DNA from: Bisporella sp. PMI_857
Taxonomy: Eukaryota; Ascomycota; Leotiomycetes; Helotiales; Helotiaceae
Assembly (NCBI GenBank): GCA_021307315.1
Contig: JAJSPD010000014.1
Location: 310,001-374,000, forward strand
DNA length: 64,000 nt
Direction: 5' to 3'
Under the pieces are notes generated by a model. That model searched no databases. It was not told the DNA's origin and saw only the letters and a program-made list of their open reading frames with translations. This document shows, piece by piece, positions 58,187 to 64,000 of the stretch. How positions within the stretch are numbered: position 1 is the first letter of the stretch; each line of letters starts with the position of its first letter. A program made the position numbers and the translations under genes.

Positions 58187-60037
58187 ATGCAGTTATTTCA
58201 GATCTTTGCGGCCGTCAGCTTTTGCCTGGTCATAGTGCGGGCACTACTAAGTATGAGGTCCCGAACACCTAAAGGGGCAAAGAACTTGCCAGGTCCCAAA
58301 GGTACGACTCTCTTTCTCCGAATAAAAGTATTTGTGTCATACCAATGCTCTAACTACGTTAAAAGGTAAGCCTTTTATAGGTAGTAAACTAGGAAAAGGT
58401 TACTTTTGGTTCAAATTCTCTGAGTGGGCTGAGCAGTACGGTCCAATCTACCAATATCGGACGTTTGGTCAAATCAACATTGTGGTATCAACGGAAAAGA
58501 TAGCCAATGATCTGCTCAGAGAACGTGGGACTATCTACAGTTCGCGTGAGCAGCTACCAATGGCATCTCAACTACTTAGTGACAACAAGAAGGCACTCTT
58601 TTTACCCTACAGTGGTGAGTATGGTATCCTTTAGCTCTTTGCCTCAAATTGCTTATGGGTCACTTAGATGAGTGGCGCAGAGTCCGCAAGTTTCAGCATC
58701 AAGTGACTATGCCCAAGGCTGCCACTTCTTATCAGCCCTTGCAGCTTCAAGAATCCGCCCGACTCGTTCGAGACATCATTTTGGAACCTAAACGATACCA
58801 CACCCTTTTTCAGCGCTACGCTTCTGGTCTCATTCTCCGCTTGACTTATGACGCCAGGATTGAGACGGGAGATGAAGAAACTGTCCGCCTGGTCTACGAG
58901 AACCAACTCAATGTCGAACGCGTTGCGGCCCCGGGCCAGTATCTGGTGGATGTTCTTCCCATCCTCTTATGGGTGCCAAAATGGCTTGCTCCATTCAAAC
59001 AAGAGGCAGCAGCGCATCGCAAACGTGAAGTTGCCTTATTCAGTGGTCTTGTTGATAATGTGCAGAAAGATATCGAGGCTGGTAAGGCCGGCCCAAGTTT
59101 TACTCGAAAATGGTTGGAAGGGAAAAAAGATTACGGGATGTCTGATCTACAAGCCGCCTACGTACTCGGTGGGTTATTTTCAGCTGCTGCATCCACCACA
59201 GCATCTCTAGCAATGAGCTGGGTCCTAATGATGGTACTTAACCCCGAATGGCTCTTGAAGGCCCAAGAAGAGCTAGACCGGGTGGTTGGGCGTGATCGGC
59301 TCCCAACTTTTGACGACATGCCAGGGCTACCCACCATACGCGCCATCGTCAAAGAGACGGCTAGGTTGCGGCCAGTTACAGCTGGAGGCATCGCTCACAA
59401 AACGACAGCAGATGATGTCTATAATGGTTATTTCATTCCAAAAGGGAGTTTGATTCACCCCAATTTATGGTGAGTTGTACCAATCCAAATTCTGTCTGCC
59501 ACAATTTCTCCATGCAAAGTCACTGACATTTCCTAATGCAGGTCCATTCAACGCGACCCAGAGCTCTACCCAGATCCCGATGCCTTCAACCCAGGGAGAT
59601 GGCTTTTGCCAAAATATCCAACCTATCGCGAGCCGCTTAGAGAATATCCAAACTGCCAGAACTACTCAGTTTTCGGATTTGGCCGTCGTTTATGTCCCGG
59701 CTCCAATATCGCTGAAAGAAGCCTCAATATTATCGTTGCCCGTCTCAGCTGGGCGTGCCACATAACGAAAGCAAAAGATCCCAATACGGGTAAAGAAATT
59801 ACGCCGCCATCATATGACTGTAAGCTGTCTGAAGTTCTCTTTCCTTCAATCTAGCCCTTTTTATCATATATAATATATGTTGGCTGATTGGATTGAATAG
59901 ATGTCAATGGGCTAAATACCGAGCCGCGGCAGTTTCCATTTGAATTAACATGCCGCTCACCTGACAGATGGGCAGCAATTGAAGCAGAAGCTCTTGAAGC
60001 TGTGAGGGAATTGAGGAGACCAACAGTTCCAACTTAA
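58187..60037 (+). CDS. Cytochrome P450 monooxygenase
   Basis: A microsomal heme-thiolate monooxygenase. Exons 58187-58301, 58366-58614, 58668-59469, 59542-59819 and 59901-60037 give 526 residues in frame. The N-terminal membrane anchor is LFQIFAAVSFCLVIVRALL, then the Pro-rich hinge KNLPGPKGKPFIGSKL. Further on are the C-helix DEWRRVRKFQHQV, the I-helix region YVLGGLFSAAASTTAS, the K-helix KETARLRPVTAGGIAHKTT and PDAFNPGRWLLPKYP. The heme loop FGFGRRLCPGSN has its Cys ligand intact. The C-terminus is RELRRPTVPT. The layout resembles fungal CYPs of secondary metabolism (O-methylsterigmatocystin oxidoreductase type), but the substrate is unknown. Confidence 0.93.
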
Positions 60038-60334
60038 GTCTTTGTGGCCTAGTTCAAAAGGCGGGATCCGAATACACTGAAGAATACCCTCCGGGGTTGG
60101 AGGTTCGCCAGGAAGTTGTAGGGAATTTTAGTTTAAGTATAGAGTTAGAAGAATACGGTTCTATGATGTACTTTATGTTTGACATTATGTTGTATATACT
60201 TGCATGAAGATAATCGAAGGATCTTCGATAAACAATTGGTACTAGTTTTGACAAGATGCGTAAGGTACCTACACCTGCAATTTGCAACAAGTTGGTACGA
60301 GCACATCTCCATAAGTACTTATCATTGATTGTCG

Positions 60335-61075
60335 TTATGATAAAATATCAGATGCTTCCTTTCCTGAAGCTGCCCCAAATATCATAATACGTTCCTCAGT
60401 TGGTTTAATTACTTTATCGTGAGGCGGTTCACCTGTAGGTAGTCCAAAGACGAGCTGAGCCCTCAATGCCCACGCCGCCGGAACATTCCACTCTGACACG
60501 ACTCTTTGGTCAACGGTAGGATTTATATGCTGTAGATTGCACCCAAATCCTTCAAGTTGAAGAGATGTCCATAGATTAAACGCCTGCATTGCGTTGTTGG
60601 CTTCAGAGAAATCGAGCAAGTGATATTTGAAGCGAGGGAACTTGACTTGAAACTCGCGGATAGTGTCTAAATCTTCGAAAAGGAGAATCTAATATGGATT
60701 TGTGTCAGGAGGCAAACGTAAGTAGTGCTTGTTACTAAAGTGATACTCTTGCTCTCAAGAACATGGCTGTATCAAGTAGTGGTCACTCACTGTTCCATAG
60801 CCAGCTTGACGTCCAAGTAACTTTTTCTCGTATCCTTCAAACTCCGAGGCGGACATCGTGGCCTTGAAACATTCCTTTGCAATGTCCCAAAAGCGGACAT
60901 GTTGTTCTCGCAGCAAAATGACAAATCGAGTTGACTGGCAGTTGAAAGAACTTGGTGTGTGTTTGATTACATCGCTGGCAATCTGAAGAATCCGCTCATC
61001 GGAAATGGGAGATTTGGGTGAGATGGTGTAGCAAGTTCGACGAGTCTTAATCAGTTCGAGATAAGAGTCAGCCAT
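60335..61075 (-). CDS. Nitroreductase-family oxidoreductase (HBN1/FRM2-like)
   Basis: An FMN-dependent reductase of the fungal type-5 nitroreductases, which act on nitro-aromatics, quinones or oxidised lipids. Exons 60791-61075 and 60335-60688 give 212 residues. The start is MADSYLELIKTRRTCYTISP. Then come HTPSSFNCQSTRFVILL (FMN contact region), the spliced GYGTILLFEDLDTIREFQ and NNAMQAFNLWTSLQLEGFG. NPTVDQRVVSEWNVPAAW, LVFGLPTGEPPHDK and the tail KPTEERIMIFG follow. Length and motif order match HBN1/FRM2. It diverges from the NmrA-like gene. Its physiological substrate is unknown. Confidence 0.9.
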
Positions 61076-61747
61076 TTCTTCGTAAAGAGAACGAAAATAG
61101 TGATTGCCGGATAAGAATGTGATGTTACTGATCGATTAATGCGTAAGTTTTGATTGACACAAGATGTAGAGCGTTTGATGCCACTGAGAGCTAGGTGGAG
61201 ATGAAGCTGAGTGGAGACTCTAACAAAAATTTGATACAAAAAAGCCAATACTACTACCTAAATTCCTATTCAAGCGTGAAGTCGTTTGGGAGGCATCAAT
61301 TTTCACTAGAGTCCTTTTGTAGCGCCCATAGAACCGCCTACTCTTGGATCTTCACGCACTAGGGATGCTTATAGAATCAAGTACCGGCCCCCACCTCACC
61401 TTCTCAATTCCCACTCTATTGGAAGGTAACAACATATTAGACTTGCAGTGCAGCAACCCATGACATTAGAACATCCACGCAGGCCACTTGGTTTAGCCGT
61501 GCTGAGAACCCACATTGGGGCTCCCCACATTAGCGGTGGAACCTTCCACGGCAGCAAGGCATACGATGGTCATAGGTGCTTTTAACCTGACATGCCATAG
61601 GAACTACAATTCGATAAATGTTGAATTGCAGTCACGGCTTGTGGTTACATTCGCACGAGTCCAGCTCAAAAATTGGTCGTATTAACAAGCGCCAGAACTA
61701 AGATACTTTCAAACATTCACGCTTCCACAGCGTCCACCATATTGATA
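61076..61747. other. Divergent promoter region, nitroreductase and NmrA-like genes
   Basis: About 670 bp between two start codons. No ORF, repeat or RNA gene that I can support. Confidence 0.5.
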
Positions 61748-62950
61748 ATGCCAAAAAAAGTCGTTCTCGTTCTCGGTGCGACCGGTACTCAAGGTAAACA
61801 CAAAATCGCAAATTCCTCTCTTCTCTTGGTTGACAGTATTAGGTGGCGCCGTTGCAAAGGAGCTTCTCAAGCATCCCGAGCAATACACGACGCGCTGTTT
61901 GACCCGCAATGCGAAGTCAGAAAAGGCCAGGATTCTTAGTGACCTAGGTGCTGAGCTTGTCGAAGCCGACTTGACCGCGCCTTTGACATTACCAGCCGCG
62001 TTCAAGGACGCATGGGGGGTCTTCGCAGTGACGGATTTTTACGATACGGTAATTCCACCCAGTGAACACTAGTAATCATCTAATGAATCATGACTCAAGG
62101 CGGTTCTAGAAGATCCTATGAGTGAAGAAAAGCAAGGAGAAAACATCGTACGCGCGGCTGTCGAAGCCGGAGTCCAGTGCTTCTTATGGAGCACTTTGCC
62201 AAGCTCACATGAGATATCTGGTGGTAAATTCGTAACTCGGCTTTATGAAGGCAAGTCGCAGGAGGGCAATTGGCCATAAAAATTAATCTTGAAATTACGG
62301 CTAACTCGATGCTATAGGGAAATATTCAGTGGATGCCATGTTACGCAACGCTGGTGTTCCAGGAGCTTTCGTTCGCACAGGCAATTTCTACGAAAATATG
62401 ATCCTTCGTAAATATGCTGCGTATGATAAAGACGCTGATGTCATCACGATGAAGCGCCCAATTATCACTGCCGATGCTGAGAGTATGTCACGTATCATTA
62501 TGGCAGCCGTTAATCACTAATACTTTCAGTCACCACTCTCTATGTCGAAAAGGATCTTGCGGCAGTATGTAAAGCTATATATGACCAGTGGGACAGCAAA
62601 AGGGCTATTCTTGACGGCGGTTACTTTCTTGCGAGCGGAGCGCGTGAAACACAAGGACAGATCAACCAGGTCCTAGAAAGAGGTACGTAGATGCCTGCTT
62701 AATTCTTGAGCTTACTCTCTCTAATATTTGTGTTACAGTGTCAGGTAAGAAAGTCGTATTCTCAACTAAACCAACAACCGGCATTAAAGACCGCGATATT
62801 ATGCTCCAACTTTACAATGCAGTTGGAATGTATCCAGGGGTACAGGTCCCAACTCGGGAAGTCTTGGAGCTAGGTGTCAAACTTCATACGGCAGAGGATT
62901 ATATCCGCGAAAGGCTGCTGCCGCATCTCGGTCTTGAAGCGGTTAATTAG
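61748..62950 (+). CDS. NmrA-like NAD(P)-binding protein
   Basis: An atypical short-chain dehydrogenase of the NmrA group, which act as redox sensors, regulators or isoflavone-reductase-like enzymes. Exons 61748-61793, 61843-62048, 62100-62250, 62318-62482, 62530-62682 and 62739-62950 give 310 residues with closing phases. The start is MPKKVVLVLGATGTQG, spliced to GGAVAKELLKHPEQYTTRCL. Then come DAWGVFAVTDFYDT, ENIVRAAVEAGVQCFLWST, MLRNAGVPGAFVRTGNFYEN and DGGYFLASGARETQGQ. The intron after exon 3 has a classic GC donor (ag then gcaagt), forced by the frame. The Tyr-Lys pair of true SDRs is not evident. It lies among catabolic-type genes. Confidence 0.9.
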
Positions 62951-63747
62951 TCATAATTTCTGACAGTTCCTATATCTAGAATTTCGTGAGAGAATTTAGT
63001 GTGGAAATATACATGAAAGTAACTCTGCATGCGCTCCAACACTACTCTAGTTTATTGATACATGCCTTTTTGATATTGTCACCAAGAGAGATCAAAGTCT
63101 GCTTCTTCGAAAGCCCAATACTATATTAATAAAGGTGTAAATTGGCAATCCATTATTTATTTAAAGCACTTTCAAATATACTGGAATGGAACTCGCCATC
63201 CTCTGCTATTCCACGCAGAGACCAAGAATCGGCCAATTTTCTACACTTTTATCCTTGCGATAGTCTTAGGAGTAAGGCACCATTGTGTGACGAATTTAGA
63301 CCCGAAAAGCACATAAAACAGTGTAGGGAGATGTCAAGCCTTGTCGAATTGCATACACAGTCAGGGTCGATGTAAATCCTATGTGGTTTGTGGCCTTGGG
63401 GATAGAAGCCCCACAGCCACTAGAATTTGGTAGTGGGGCCATGGGATGTCGTCTCCATTACATTGCCATCCCCAATCCCCGCCCCCCACAACTACTAGAC
63501 CATGACCCTGTTCCATGTAAAGCTTTAGTCTTGCGTCAATACTGGCTAAGTGTAGAATGACACAGAATCCAGCTTTCCATGGTGGGTAATAATACAGCTG
63601 CCACCTTTTAGTTTGAGAATTTCGATACTATACACATACTGTACACATTACTTGGTGATTCTTACCTTCGACAATATATCGTGTTTCAGAATTTCTTCGA
63701 ACTTCAGCTTTTCAATCATTTCAATCACTGAGTATTCTTTAGCGGCA
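62951..63747. other. Intergenic region
   Basis: About 800 bp between tandem genes. A 77-codon ORF at 63142-63375 has no recognisable features. Confidence 0.45.
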
Positions 63748-64000
63748 ATGCAAGACACAGGTCATAAAAATGGATTAGAACATCGGAAATTGGGCTTCCG
63801 AGAGTATATCCCGTCACGGGATCTCAAGAGAGGCAAAGAACTTACTGCATCAAATACCTATGAGTGGTGTGACCTTCGTTGTGCCGAACCATTCGTAATT
63901 GGTTGGAAGAAGATCTGGGAAGAACTCTACAGCGAACCGTACAAAGGAATTACTGTAGACGGCACTGTTATTCCAGATCTGTATCCTTTAGCTGATGGGA
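63748..64000 (+). CDS. DUF3500-like protein, N-terminal fragment (runs off the window)
   Basis: An ATG at 63748 opens a frame that stays open to the end of the window (84 codons). It reads NGLEHRKLGFREYIPSRDL, then WCDLRCAEPFVIGWKKIWEE, LYSEPYKGITVDGTVIPDL and YPLADG. The pattern W-E-LYSEPYKGIT-DG-VIP-L resembles fungal DUF3500 proteins, whose function is not established. It has the same direction as the NmrA-like gene. The rest lies outside the window. Confidence 0.55.
   Translation, partial: MQDTGHKNGLEHRKLGFREYIPSRDLKRGKELTASNTYEWCDLRCAEPFVIGWKKIWEELYSEPYKGITVDGTVIPDLYPLADG

Overview
The window is nuclear DNA of a filamentous ascomycete (Pezizomycotina; Leotiomycetes is only a guess). Genes are split by short 38-154 bp introns with GTANGT-type donors and CTAAC-like branch points. 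The products include fungal signatures: a fused betaine-lipid synthase, trifunctional HIS4, NPR2, SWD1, TAF9, RPB1, GH2 and GH3 glycosidases, and DHA-type MFS pumps. The exon models below were built by hand; their lengths and phases close in frame unless noted.

Layout. 1-5.4 kb: the N-terminal part of a GH3 beta-glucosidase (minus strand) diverges from a GH2 beta-galactosidase. 7.7-10.3 kb: a BTA1-type betaine-lipid synthase. 10.8-13.4 kb: a complete Mutator-like (MULE) DNA transposon with 75-bp perfect terminal inverted repeats and a perfect 9-bp target duplication, whose transposase frame is full of stop codons. 14.1-19.4 kb: three genes of unknown function; two of them are divergent and share an N-terminal domain and an intron at the same codon and phase. 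20.3-37.0 kb: a core housekeeping block with an Rrg1/EFM2-like methyltransferase, NPR2 (TORC1 control), SWD1 (COMPASS), RPB1 (RNA polymerase II), TAF9 (TFIID/SAGA) and HIS4 (histidine biosynthesis). 37.0-39.9 kb: a gene-free, AT-rich stretch.

39.9-45.3 kb is a graveyard of accessory genes: a 14-TM MFS pump with an apparent single-base frameshift, a small DUF4267-like membrane protein, a protein-kinase fragment, a cytochrome P450 pseudogene that has lost its heme-ligand cysteine, and a possible MFS fragment.

45.9-64.0 kb looks like an accessory metabolic cluster. It has a C2H2 zinc-finger regulator, an FAH-family hydrolase, a glutaryl-CoA dehydrogenase, a PRISE-type enone reductase, a DHA1 exporter, a cytochrome P450, a nitroreductase, an NmrA-like protein and the start of a DUF3500-like gene. 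No polyketide, peptide or terpene synthase is visible, so a catabolic or detoxification role, or a backbone gene outside the window, are both open.

The least explained features are the divergent paralogue pair with its neighbouring 620-aa disordered protein, and the MULE with intact ends but a stop-filled core.
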